Assembly: GCF_902167145.1 (NCBI RefSeq)
Contig: NC_050098.1
Location: 115,668,207-115,732,206 of the forward strand
DNA from: Zea mays
Taxonomy: Eukaryota > Streptophyta > Magnoliopsida > Poales > Poaceae
DNA: 64,000 nt
Direction of reading: 5' to 3'
Program-made: the position numbers and the translations under genes
Shown: one piece after another, positions 53,848-64,000 of the stretch
How the letters are laid out: the number at the start of each line of letters is the position of its first letter
How positions within the stretch are numbered: the stretch's first letter is position 1
The notes under the pieces: model-generated
Told to the model about the DNA's origin: nothing
The model's input: the letters and a program-made list of their open reading frames with translations, nothing else
Database searches by the model: none

Positions 53848-55084
53848 TGAGAGCACCTAGAGGGGGGGTGAATAGGTGATCCTGTGAAACTTGAAAACTT
53901 AAGCCACAAAACTTGGTTAATTGTTAGCACAATAATTGCCAAGTGGCTAGAGAGGAGTCAAAACACAATAACCACAATAAATCAATCACAGAGATGGCAC
54001 GGTGGTTATCCCGTGGTTCGGCCAAGACCAACTCTTGCCTACTCCATGTTGTGGCGTCCCAACGGACGAGGGTTGCAATCAACCCCTCTCAAGCGGTCCA
54101 AAGACCCACTTGAATACCACGGTGTTTTGCTTGCTTTTTCTCAATCCCGTTTGCGAGGAATCTCCACAACTTGGAGTCTCTCGCCCTTACACTTGAAGTT
54201 CACAAAGAAATACGGAGTAAGGGAGGGAAGCAACACACACAAATCCACAGCAAAATGTGCACACACACGGCCAAGAATCGAGCTCAAAAGACTATCTCAA
54301 AGTTCTCACTAGAACAGAGCTCAAATCAATGAGAATGACAGACAAATGCGCAAAGACTGAGTGTGGATGATCAAGAATGCTCTAAGGTTGCTTGGTGTTC
54401 TCCTCCATGCGCCTAGGGGTCCCTTTTATAGCCCCAAGGCAGCTAGGAGCCGTTGAGAGCAAATCTGGAAGGCCATTCTTGCCTTCTGTCGTCTGGTGCA
54501 CCGGACAGTCCGGTGCACACTGGACAGTGTCCGGTGCCCGATTTCCTTCCTAAAATGGCGCAGCCGACCGTTGCAGATCTGGGAGCCGTTGGCGCACCGG
54601 ACATGTCCGGTGCACACCGGATAGTCCGGTGCCCCCTTCCGACCGTTGGCTCGGCCACGTGTCGCGCGCGGATTCCGCAGCCGACCGTTGGCCCGGCCGA
54701 CAGTTGGCTCACCGGACAGTCCGGTGAAATATAGCCGTACGTCGCCGGTGAAATTCCCGAGAGCGGCCAGTTCACTTCGAGTCAGCCTGGCGCACCGGAC
54801 ACTGTCCGGTGCACCACCGGACAGTCCGGTGTGCCAGACTGAGCTGAGTCTTGGCTGTACACAGCCAAGCCTTTTGCACCTCTTTTCTTTTCTTCTTCTT
54901 TCTGTTTCTAACACTTAGACAAGTATATTAGTACACAAAACCAATGTACTAAGGCTTAGAAACATACCTTTACTTTTGATTTGCACTTTGTCCATCCATG
55001 GGCATAGATTCACATTTAAGCACTTGTGTTGGCACTCAATCACCAAAATACTTAGAAATGGCCCAAGGGCACATTTCCCTTTCA
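53848..55084 (-). repeat. Solo LTR of a related Copia family, inserted in gag
   Basis: 1237 bp from TGAGAGCACCTAG to TTTCCCTTTCA, flanked by CAAAG (53843-53847 and 55085-55089). There is no internal region, so it is a solo LTR left by recombination between two LTRs. On the minus strand its 3' end carries CCTATTCACCCCCCCTCTAG, also found at the 3' end of the surrounding Copia LTR (53117-53136). This fixes its orientation and suggests a related SIRE-type family. It holds its own palindrome cluster at 54496-54836. Confidence 0.92.
54496..54836. repeat. Palindromes CCGGAC..GTCCGG in the solo LTR
   Basis: Copies near 54501, 54521, 54597, 54617, 54711, 54795 and 54817, most extended by GTGCA arms, for example GTGCACCGGACAGTCCGGTGCAC at 54496-54518. 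Some have a two- to three-base centre (CACCGGACATGTCCGGTG, CCGGACACTGTCCGG). The core arms CGGAC/GTCCG are those of the surrounding Copia LTR. Confidence 0.88.
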
Positions 55085-56409
55085 CAAAGAAGGTGAAAAA
55101 TGAATCAATTGCTCTCAAAGCTAAGGCCTCAAAGGCAATTGAAAAGGAAGATAGTAATGATGAAGAAAATGAAAGTGAGAGTGATGGTGACATGGCTCTA
55201 TTTGTGAGGAAATTCAATAAATTCATGAAGATGAAGAGAGGTCAACCTAGAAGAGGTCAAACATCTAGGAGAAATGCTTTCAATGATAGAAAGTGTTTTG
55301 AGTGTGGGGAACCCGGTCACATTGCCATGAATTGCCCAAGTAAGAAGAAGAAGGGCAAAGATGAAAGTGACAAGAAGAAAAAGAAATACTATAACAAGAA
55401 GAAAGATGGCAAAGCCTATTTAGTTGAATGGGACTCAGATGATAGCTCGGATGATGATGATGATGACACCTCATCCAAGCTTAATGCCGGAATTGCCATC
55501 AAGAAAGCTCCCTCACTCTTCTCATCTCCCCATTGTCTCATGGCAAAGGGAGATGCTAAGGTAAAAATCATCACCGATTTAAATGATATAAAAGATGATG
55601 ATGACATTGATGATGTTGATGATGATGGCTATTCATATGATGATCTTGTTAGAATGTTAGGTGAGGCCGATGACTACATGCACAAAGAAAAAGAAAAATT
55701 TAAGACCTTGAAGGAATTATATAAAAACCTCCAAGTGTCTTTTGAGGAGCTCAAGACCTCTCACAATGACCTAAAAGAAAATTGTGAGAAGCTTGCGGAT
55801 GCTCAAAAATCATCTATTGTGCATGAAGTTGAGGTGATCACTAAGGATGTTGGAGTCACTTGTGACTTACTTGAAAGTCTTACAAGTGAACCACTACCTA
55901 CTAACTCTATTTGTGATAAATGCAAAATTTCTCTCAATGATAACATTGCTCTTGATGAATCAAAAATTATTATTGAGAATGAAGTGTTAGTAGATAGAGT
56001 AAACACTCTAACTCATGACCTAGAAAAGGCATATGGTGGTAAGGCTAAATTGGATTTCATATTGGGAAGTCAACGGTGCTCTCTTAATCGTGAAGGTCTT
56101 GGATATGTTCCCAAGAAAGGAAAGAATGCTTTTGTAAAGCAAAAGACATTGTTTGTGAAAGAATGTGACAAAATGTGTCACAAATGTCACAAAAAGGGAC
56201 ATGTTAAGAAAAATTGTCCCATGTTCAAAAATGTATCCTCCACTTGTTTTGAGCATTGTTATGTTTTTTCTCATAATGCAAAAGGTGTTCATGCTAAATT
56301 TGTTGGTACTTCAATTGTTGGAAACAAAAAGAAAGCTATTTGGGTGCCAAAGACCTTGGTCACTAACATCCGAGGACCCAAGCAAGTTTGGGTACCTAAA
56401 AGAGATTGA
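55085..56409 (+). pseudogene. gag: Copia gag, C-terminal part with two zinc knuckles
   Basis: Resumes gag after the solo LTR. First CCHC knuckle: CFECGEPGHIAMNC at 55294-55335, with Lys-rich flanks (KKKKGKDE, KKKKKYYNKKK). An acidic run (DDSSDDDDDDTS) follows, then a long coiled-coil region (about 55670-55830: HKEKEKFKTLKELYKNLQVSFEELKTSHNDLKENCEKL). A second CCHC, CHKCHKKGHVKKNC, lies at about 56176-56217. It ends with a TGA at 56407. Protease is in a different frame further on, so gag-pol joining needs a frameshift or reflects a mutation here. Confidence 0.9.
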
Positions 56410-58452
56410 TTTTCCTTTTGTAGGTAAACTACAAGGCAGGAGGGAATCATTGGGTGTTAGATAGTGGATGCACTCAACACATGACCGGAGATATGAAAAT
56501 GTTTACCCAAATGAGTGAGGAAGATTGCTCAAATTATGATAGTATCACATTTGGAGATAATCGCAAAGGAAAGGTTAAAGGCTTGGGTAAAATTGCTATC
56601 TCAAATGAGCATTCTATATCAAATGTGCTCTTGGTTGAGTCTTTGAATTTTAATTTACTTTCTGTAGCTCAATTATGTGATTTAGGATTTTGTTGCAATT
56701 TCACGGTTGAAGATGTTATTATCTCTAGTGCTGATGGTAGCAATCTTAAGTTTAAAGGTTTTAGACATGAAAATCTTTATCTTGTTGATTTCTCATCTAA
56801 TGAGGCAAAGCTCACAACTTGCCTATTCTCAAAAGCTTCACTAGGTTGGTTATGGCATAGAAGACTTGGTCATGTTGGAATGAAGCAACTCAATCGGTTA
56901 ACCAAGCATGACTTAGTTCGTGGCTTAAAAGATGTGAAGTTTGAGAAGAACAAATTGTGTAGCTCTTGTCAAGCCGGGAAGCAAGTGGCAAACACTCATC
57001 CAAATAAAAGTCAAATGTCCACTCATCGACCTTTGGAATTACTTCACATGGATTTATTTGGGCCCACATCTTTTGTAAGTATTGGTGGTAATTCTTATTG
57101 TCTTGTGATTGTGGATGACTATTCAAGATTTACTTGGGTTTATTTTCTTCGAGACAAATCTAATGTGTTTGAAACATTCAAGTCATTTGCTATATTGGCT
57201 CAAAATCAATTTGATTTCGACATCAAAAAGGTTAGAAGTGATAATGGGTCGGAATTCAAAAATGCAAGAATTGATGAATATTGTGATGACAAGGGTATTA
57301 AACATGAATTCTCTTCCAAATATACTCCGGAACAAAACGGTATTGTTGAAAGACAAAATAGAACTCTCATTGATATGGCTAGGTCTATGTTAGCGGAATA
57401 TAGTATATCGGATTCTTATTGGGCCGAGGCAATAAATACCGCTTGTCATTCATCAAATAGACTATATTGTCACAAGCTTTTGAAGAAAACTCCATATGAA
57501 TTGCTCATTGGTAGAAAGCCAAATATCTCATATTTTAGGGTATTCGGTTGCAAATGTTATATTTTGAGAAAGGGAACCCGGCTTTCTAAATTTGAGAAGA
57601 AATGTGATGAGGATTTTCTTCTTGGATATTCATCAAATAGTAAAGCTTATAGAGTCTTCAACAAAACTCATGGTATTATTGAAGAAGCATATGATGTTGA
57701 ATTTGATGAAACAAATGGGTCTCAAGATGAGAGTGATAATCTCGATGATGTTGGGGGAACTCAATTGATAAATGCAATGAAAACAATGGCCATTGGTGAA
57801 ATAAAACCAAAGGAAGATGATGACGAAAATAGTGTGGTTGTCATTCCTTCATCCTCAACTCAAAATGAGGAAGATCACCAAAGCCAACAACATGATGAAA
57901 CCATGGATACTCATGATCAAGGTACTTCAAGACTTTCGGTTCCTCCTAATGCTTCAACTAGCAATTATCAAACGGTATCAAGAATTCATCATTCCATTGT
58001 GAAGGATCACCCGGTTGATCAAATTGTGGGTGATATTAGTAAGGGTGTTCAAACTCGCTCTCGCATAGCTTCTTTTTGTGAACATTTCTCTTTTGTATCT
58101 TGTATGGAACCTAATCGTGTAGATGAAGCTCTACTTGATGTTGATTGGGTGAATGCAATGCATGAAGAATTAAATAACTTCGCTCGAAATGAAGTTTGGG
58201 AGCTTGTTGAGAGACCAAAGAACCACAATGTTATTGGTACAAAATGGGTGTTTCGCAACAAGCACAATGAAGATGGTGTGGTAGTAAGAAACAAGGCAAG
58301 ATTAGTTGCACAAGGATATACTCAAATTGAGGGATTGGATTTTGGGGAGACATTTGCTCCCGTGGCAAGATTAGAAGCAATCCGGATTCTTCTTGCTTAT
58401 GCTTGTGCACATAATATCAAGCTCTACCAAATGGACGTAAAGAGTGCTTTTT
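56410..58452 (+). pseudogene. pol: Copia pol: protease, integrase, start of RT
   Basis: Protease active site [12 protein letters not shown] at about 56455. Integrase zinc domain: [10 protein letters not shown] with CSSCQ. The catalytic triad is D in HMDLFGP, D in VRSDNGSEF and E in GIVERQN. The GAG-pre-integrase and post-integrase segments are normal ([25 protein letters not shown]). The RT starts at about 58142 with [21 protein letters not shown] and reaches [10 protein letters not shown]. An extra T in the run 58448-58452 then throws the frame. Confidence 0.93.
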
Positions 58453-59643
58453 CTAAATGGTAAGATTAGTGAACTAGTGTATGTTGAACAACCTCTCGGT
58501 TTTGAGGACCCCAAAAGACCTAACCATGTGTTCAAACTTTCTAAAGCTCTTTATGGGCTTAAGCAAGCTCCACGCGCGTGGTATGAAAGGCTTAGGGATT
58601 TCTTGCTTTCCAAAGACTTCAAAATTGGGAAGGTTGACACTACTCTATTCACTAAAAGAATTGGCAAAGACTTATTTGTTTGTCAAATCTATGTTGATGA
58701 TATTATTTTTGGATCTACTAATGAATTATTTTGCGAGGAATTCGGAAAAATGATGTCAAAAGAATTTGAAATGTCTATGATAGGAGAATTGAGCTTCTTT
58801 CTTGGCCTTCAAATCAAACAATTGAAAGATGGAATTTTTATAAGTCAATCGAAATATTTGAAGGACATGCTCAAGAAGTTTGGATTAGAAAACGCAAAGC
58901 CTATCAAGACACCAATGGCAACAAATGGTCATCTAGACTTAGATGAAGGAGGTACTATGGTTGATCAAAAACTTTATCGTTCAATAATTGGTAGTTTGCT
59001 TTATATTACCGCATCTAGGCCCGATGTTATGTTTAGTGTATGCATGTGTGCTCGATTTCAAGCTTCACCTAGAGAGATTCACTTGAAAGCCGCTAAAAGA
59101 ATTCTAAGATATTTGAAGTACACTCCCAATATTGGTCTATGGTATCCCAAAGGTGCTCAATTTGAATTAATTGGATATTCGGATTCGGACTATGCGGGGT
59201 GCAAAGTTGATAGAAAAAGCACCTCCGGTTGTTGTCAATTTCTTGGTAGATCTCTTGTTTCATGGTCTTCTATAAAACAAAATTCGGTTGCTCTCTCTAC
59301 CGCCGAAGCGGAATATATATCGGCCGGAAATTGTTGTGCTCAACTATTATGGATGAAACAAACCTTATTGGATTATGGAATTATCTTCAAGAATGTGCCT
59401 CTCATGTGTGATAATGAGAGTGCGGTAAAATTGGCTACCAATCCGGTTCAACACTCAAGAACTAAGCATATTGATATAAGGCATCACTTCTTAAGAGATC
59501 ATGTTGGCAAGGGAGAAATCTCTATTTATTCCATTGGCACGGATGATCAATTAGCAGACATCTTTACAAAGCCTTTGGATGAAACAAGATTTTGTTCTCT
59601 AAGAAGTGAAATGAATGTGATCGATCTCTCAAATGTGGCTTGA
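58453..59643 (+). pseudogene. pol: Copia pol: RT catalytic half and RNase H
   Basis: Continues RT in the shifted frame: [19 protein letters not shown], then LSKALYGLKQAPRAWY, then the active site YVDDIIFGS at about residues 83-86, then LGLQIKQLKDGIFISQSKYL. RNase H: GYSDSDYAGCKVDRKSTSG, STAEAEYISAG, CDNESAVKLA and HHFLRDHV. It ends with a stop at 59641-59643. There are no internal stops, and apart from the one-base frameshift the enzyme looks intact. Confidence 0.93.
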
Positions 59644-60343
59644 AGTTGATCACGCATGTGTCGTGTTGCATCTCTGTTCTTCATATGCTCTTTATGCTTT
59701 TTATTTGATATTATTGATGCATTTTTCATTCTAAATTGCTCTAGATAGTTTAATGCAAAAATTTGCATAACTCAATCACATAATATGAATATGCATGCAT
59801 ACTAACTCTTGGATTGGTCGAAATGTCCATTTATGAGCACCAATTCGGATTTGAAATTCAAAATCAGAAAGTGGACAGACATTGGAAAACTGAGTATCAG
59901 GCCGCGGACCGTCCGCCCATGGACCGCGGACCGTCCGCAGCATCAGGAACTGGACAGTCCGATCAGCAATGCAGACTGTCTGAATTCTTCAGGGCGCGGA
60001 CCGTCCGCCGCCCCTGCGCGGACCGTCCGCGACAGGCAGTAAAAACAGGCAGAGACCGCAGACTTGTCATTTGTGTTGCTTGTTCCTTCTCTCTTGCTCT
60101 CCACTCGCCAAATAGTCTTCTTTGTCGATTGTGCGCGAACGGAAAAGTGACGTTGCGCACGGACAGTCCGACAGCTTGTGGCACCGATCGACCAACATGT
60201 CTTCATCACGGTATTTCATAAATCTTGTGGACTTCATCAAATTTCTTCAAGTTTTGAGATTATTTGGGTTTCCTCTCTGATCTGAAATTGAGCAGTAGTT
60301 TTGAAAATCTGATTGGTGGGATTGTTAGTCTTACTCACTATGA
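59644..60343 (+). other. Copia post-pol non-coding region
   Basis: 700 bp without a believable coding frame. It holds five copies of the LTR palindrome between 59905 and 60170. In SIRE-type elements this spacer separates pol from the env-position gene and may hold a splice acceptor. None is shown. Confidence 0.6.
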
Positions 60344-60522
60344 ATGCTATGCAAAATTTTGAACTCGGTTGGATGGGTATTCTCTGCACAATCATCACAT
60401 CAACATTTGTGGCGGCTAGGGTTCTTAGTCGCCCCTGGTCGGTCGTGGACCGTCCGCCTGGTGGGCGCGGACCGTCCGGGCCTCTGGCGCGGACTGTCCG
60501 GCCCCCTAGTGCGGACCGTCCG
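59905..60522. repeat. Second palindrome array CGGACNGTCCG, downstream of pol
   Basis: Copies at 59905, 59927, 59997, 60019, 60160, 60468, 60490 and 60512, plus less perfect ones near 59951 and 60446. The 22-bp spacing seen in the LTR occurs again (59905/59927, 59997/60019, 60468/60490/60512). This array is internal and does not come from an LTR copy. Confidence 0.9.
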
Positions 60523-62164
60523 GACCCTGGCAGAGCAATGCAGTTCTATTCCTTTCTATTGTGGTGGTTTGTATCAACTATTTATCTATGGATGTCTGTC
60601 ACATTATTGCAGTGGTTTTGGTAGTCTCCGCAAGAAACTTGCAGGTCGCTTTAAATCAAAGTGCCCCCGTGGAGATGATGATGACTATACACCGACCACT
60701 GATTCAGAGGCCCAATCCTCAGCTGGGGGCACTGAATCTATGGATACTGAAGACTTTCCCCATGTCCATCCTGATTATCCCATTGACACCTCTGGATGGA
60801 CCTTTCCAAAGCGAAGGTTTTCTATGGCTGAGTACTGCTCGAGGCGGACTGTGAACCAGTACACTCTGCCATCTGACACCAATATTCAATTTTTCCACAC
60901 TCAGCTGCAGTTTGATGTCTTTTGGGGCACCTTGGTGGATACAAATTTTCATAAGCATCAGGTGATTGATTGGTCCTTCTTGCTAAGTCAATCAGTAATG
61001 GAGGGTCTGATCCCTAAGTTTGAAACGTGTGGACTGTATCAGTTTATGGGGCAACACACCGACTTCAATGAAATGGCTGTTAAGCAATTCCTGGCTACCT
61101 CAGAGATTGATATAGAAGAAGAGTCTATCACTTGGATGACTGGCTTCAAGCGCTATTCTGCCTCTTTTGCTGACTTTGCCACTGCCAACAGTCTGGACTA
61201 TGGCACCATTTCTGCTGGGCTGGATCTTTACACTGAGGACAATTTTGAGGATTTTGTGCAATTCTATGAGCCAGCCAGGCTAGGAATACCCAGGAGGTTT
61301 GGAGAGACAGCAGGACTCAGGCATCATCCTGCTGTAATCAACAAGATTGCCAGAGTCACCATTCTTCCCAAGAGTGGTGATAAGAGTAAAATACGAGATA
61401 AATTCTGGAACATTATCCAGCACATCATGAATGGTGAAGTCATGAATATTGTTCTTTTCATGATGAGACAACTTAATGATTTGAAAATGGACAAGAATCA
61501 AAATTTAGCATATGCTCCTTACATTATGGCTCTCATCAAATCCAAGACAAGATTTGAGGGCCCCTGCGAGATTGTTCACACACCATTCAGACCTTTTAAG
61601 AATGAGATAGGGTTTCTCACCAGGCCCCTCACTCCCTTTCCAAATAATGAGGAAGACCCTGGATATGAGGGTGGAGCAGCTCCTGATGTTGAGGGCGCGC
61701 AGATGCCTCCTCCTCCACCTCCTCCTCAGCCTCAGCAATATTGAGAGCCTGGTCCAGGCTACTTTGATCCTTATTTTCACAATATGCAGCAGGGGCTTGA
61801 GACTCATATTGATACTCGCTTTGAGGGCATGATGACACAAGTGGATCACCGCCTCGATGACATGCAGTCTCGCTTTGACAGTAACTGGGATGCGCTCAAC
61901 TCTGAATTTTCTGAGTTTCGTGATCATATTCACACTAATGTCACTGACCCTATCATGATCAGGCTGAATAATATGCAACAGAGTTTTCAAGATAACATGG
62001 GCGCTCTCTCCAGCCAGTTTGACAATCTTTCTACAAATGACAGCATGCATGAAATCAGTCAGAGGCAGCAGCAACTCCAGCAGGATTTTGGCCAGTTCTC
62101 CTCTCTATTTGACACTTTCAGCACTCACTACTACAACATGCATCCTCCGCCCAGTGATCAGTGA
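60344..62164 (+). pseudogene. Env-position protein of the Copia element
   Basis: One frame of about 606 codons with a single TGA at 61742. The first 80 codons run through the palindrome array and are unlikely to be original coding sequence, so the true start is unclear; from about 60650 the composition is protein-like (KLAGRFKSKCPRGDDDDYTPTTDSE). A conserved-looking globular part follows (RFSMAEYCSRRTVNQYTLPS ... WSFLLSQSVMEGLIPKFE ... QFLATSEIDIEEESITWMTG), then a Pro-rich segment (PPPPPPPQPQQ). After the stop comes a coiled coil (THIDTRFEGMMTQVDHRLDDMQSRF). I see no clear signal peptide or membrane anchor. The position matches the env-like gene of SIRE elements. Its function is unknown. Confidence 0.7.
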
Positions 62165-62789
62165 GGCCTCTCCTTTGTGGCAATTGATGCCAAAGGGGGA
62201 GAGAAGTGATGAGAAGAGAAGTTGTCCGGTGTCTCCTTTAGGGGGAGTTGGTGGTCTATGTGGACATTAAGACCATGCATATGCATATTTACCTTTTTAT
62301 GTCGCATGCATTAGTTTATGTCTTACGCATTTGGAACTGGCTTGAACTATTAACTCTATGTCGTATGTCTATGTCGTATGTCTGTGGACTATTATCTGTA
62401 ATATTCTGTGGGTTGAACTATGTCTTAGTTCAAATTACTCTCTGTGTGGTTGATCGAGGATATTGCTGCGCTTACTCTATGGATCATCTCTTGTATGCTT
62501 TGATAACCATGATTTTAGGAAACTCTCCATCAAACTCCGATATATTATGTGTGTTATATCTTCAGCTTCAAATAATCCTGCACACACTTAGGGGGAGCCT
62601 TTCTTACATACTGAGTTTTTTATTGGGATTTATCTATCTCTCGGACAGAACTTCAAATCTAGATAAGTCCTATGAAACTCATCTCCAAAAATCTATCCTA
62701 TACCTTAGGTATGAGAGAGATTTGGAAAAACTAAACTTCTCTTTAATATATTATGTAGTGTTGCCATCAATTACCAAAAAGGGGGAGAT
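62165..62789 (+). other. Copia 3' non-coding region and polypurine tract
   Basis: Purine-rich GGGGGAG runs recur (AAAGGGGGAGAGAAGTG near 62192, TTTAGGGGGAGTTGG near 62236, TTAGGGGGAGCC near 62588). The functional tract is AAAAAGGGGGAGAT at 62776-62789, directly before the 3' LTR. Several GGGGGAG copies upstream are a known habit of SIRE-type elements. Confidence 0.8.
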
Positions 62790-63013
62790 TGTGAATCATC
62801 TAGGCCCCTTTGGTGATGTTTTGGTAATTAATGATAACTTCTTGTGGACTAACTGTTCTTGGAGGAATAAGAATGCAGGGTTGGACCACATAGAACAGCA
62901 AATGTTGGAGAATCATAACCATTGGTTGTGGATCAGATGAAGGCAAAGGTAAAATATAGGTTTTGTTTTTGCCGGTCTTGAGGAGTTTAGTGAAGATACC
63001 TGACCGGATTAGT
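62790..63013 (+). repeat. Copia 3' LTR, first 224 bp only
   Basis: Matches 51462-51682 with one substitution and a 3-bp indel, then stops abruptly after GACCGGATTAGT. The remaining approximately 1.47 kb of LTR, including its palindrome array, is missing. Confidence 0.92.
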
Positions 63014-64000
63014 CCTCATTACGTAAATGTTGGAAATGATCAACTGCATAAGGTACACCTACCGTAACCAACTTATAGTCCGGACCACAGGGTAAAGCTT
63101 TGGGAACTATGCCCGTATCCAATCTGCCTGAGTCGGTACTATAAGCGCTTGCCAGGTGCCCCCGTTCCTGGTCGACCACGACCAACACCCAACATAAGAC
63201 TTCCCTAGTTATTTAGCCAAGACCAGAGCCATGATAGTCCTCATGGTAGCACTGTTTTCCCGGGTGGTCACTCCATGTTCCAATTAATATGCAATAATCT
63301 TGTTTAACCATCGGGTTAACAACAATAATGTAAACTTACCATTTGGAACATTAATATCATAAGCAGGACTGACTGCATAAAGTTATGTTGTAGCAATAGC
63401 ATAGCTACAAAGGTAAAGTATAATTCCCAGGTTTGATCAAGAAATAAGGTTAGAAAGGTTATCTAAATAGGTAACCCGTCAAATTATGCATATATATCCA
63501 AAAGAATAAACTTTATTAAATGTATTGTTTGGGATCAAACAGAGTATGCAGAGGGAGAAGTCCACTTGCCTTGCTTATTGAAAACTTGAGGTTCTTCCAC
63601 GAAATATATCTTGATTCTCAACTATTAGATCAACCACTGAATATCACACAAACAAACAAGAAGAACAAACACCATTCAATAACATACAACAGTCACCATA
63701 CGTAGAGCTAAAAGAAAGCCTAACGAAAAGAGCATTCGCTTTTCAAAAACGTTGTAAGTAATGGTTATAATTAAGAAGGTATTCTTTTTAAAAATGTGTG
63801 ATCTATAATTTATAAAACAAGACATAAGTTTAAAAATATCTTAATTAAAATATACAAATATTATGTTCACCAAATTAATCTTTTATAAATCGTCATACGT
63901 GATATGTCTAATATTAAGGGTTTATAAGACGATAAAACACGTTATAACATTACTAAGCCTTTTTAACCTTTTAGAACACATATAAGTTATATCTAAGGTT
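63014..64000 (-). repeat. Third Tekay-type LTR, partial
   Basis: Unlike the Copia LTR. It carries CATGGTAGCACTGTTTTCCCGGGTGGTC (63241-63268), a preceding TAGTTATTTAGCCAAG, and later GCAATAGCAT and CCACTTGCCTTGC. These occur in the same order in the two other Tekay-type LTRs here. Orientation is as in those elements (minus). Neither end of the LTR is visible: the left side is the breakpoint with the Copia LTR and the right side leaves the window. From about 63700 it is simply A/T-rich. Confidence 0.65.

Larger units (their letters stand above)
51462..63013 (+). mobile_element. SIRE/Maximus-type Ty1/Copia element, 3' LTR truncated
   Basis: A plus-strand element with 5' LTR, initiator-Met PBS, gag, protease, integrase, RT, RNase H (Copia order: integrase before RT), an env-position reading frame, a polypurine tract and the first 224 bp of the 3' LTR. 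The downstream frame and long LTR place it in the SIRE/Maximus lineage. It inserted into the Harbinger transposase (CGAGA at 51457-51461 may be the duplication, but its mate is lost). The gag carries a solo LTR; pol has a frameshift at 58448-58452. Confidence 0.9.

Noticed and set aside
54002..54312. Possible captured gene in the solo LTR
   Set aside because: The short frames there are bounded by the LTR and carry no domain. LTR termini and target duplication explain the whole interval.
62248..62940. 230-codon plus-strand frame that runs into the Copia 3' LTR
   Set aside because: It crosses the polypurine tract and enters the LTR, where an LTR element would not code. It is hydrophobic because of A/T-rich sequence, so I did not take it as a membrane protein.

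Overview
The window looks like intergenic DNA from maize or a very close Zea relative. It consists almost entirely of nested LTR retrotransposons of grass families, and I see no intact host gene. The two innermost flank regions hold DNA transposons. Family names such as Huck, Cinful-like and Tekay-type come from recognising termini, primer-binding sites and protein domains. No database search was run.

Layout, left block (1-43654). One Tat-lineage Ty3/Gypsy element resembling maize Cinful runs on the minus strand. Its 5' LTR is at 43024-43654 and its 3' LTR lies beyond the left edge. Its reverse transcriptase has been split twice. A Huck-type element (3600-30988, target duplication CTCGT) sits in it, and 97 bp further along sits a defective Tekay-type chromovirus (31096-41942, target duplication GTATT). 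The Huck integrase is itself split by a second, more complete Tekay-type chromovirus (9674-23131, target duplication CCGAA). All four lie on the minus strand. Counting by eye, LTR pairs differ by about 1.7% (Huck), 1.4% (inner Tekay) and 0.6% (defective Tekay), which agrees with the nesting order.

Middle block (43655-51461). This holds an old LTR-like stretch, about 2.3 kb I cannot assign, a Tourist-type MITE (46586-46763, TTA duplication), and a PIF/Harbinger DNA transposon. The Harbinger element carries a transposase with introns and a SANT-like accessory gene, and its transposase is cut by the next element.

Right block (51462-64000). A SIRE/Maximus-type Ty1/Copia element lies on the plus strand: 5' LTR, gag, pol and a downstream env-position reading frame with a coiled coil. 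A related solo LTR (53848-55084, target duplication CAAAG) interrupts its gag. Its 3' LTR breaks off after about 224 bp at 63013, and the rest of the window resembles a third Tekay-type LTR.

Most striking: the inner Tekay element carries an extra reading frame ahead of gag (19286-18267, minus). Its N-terminus copies the histone H3 tail, with A1, R2 and the T6-A7-R8-K9-S10 block in register. A region with a dsRBD-like helix/strand pattern and a coiled coil follow. The same element ends pol in a chromodomain, the class of module that reads methylated H3K9. Also notable are arrays of the 11-bp palindrome CGGACNGTCCG in the Copia LTR, repeated downstream of pol and in the solo LTR, and a conserved block shared by otherwise different Tekay-type LTRs.
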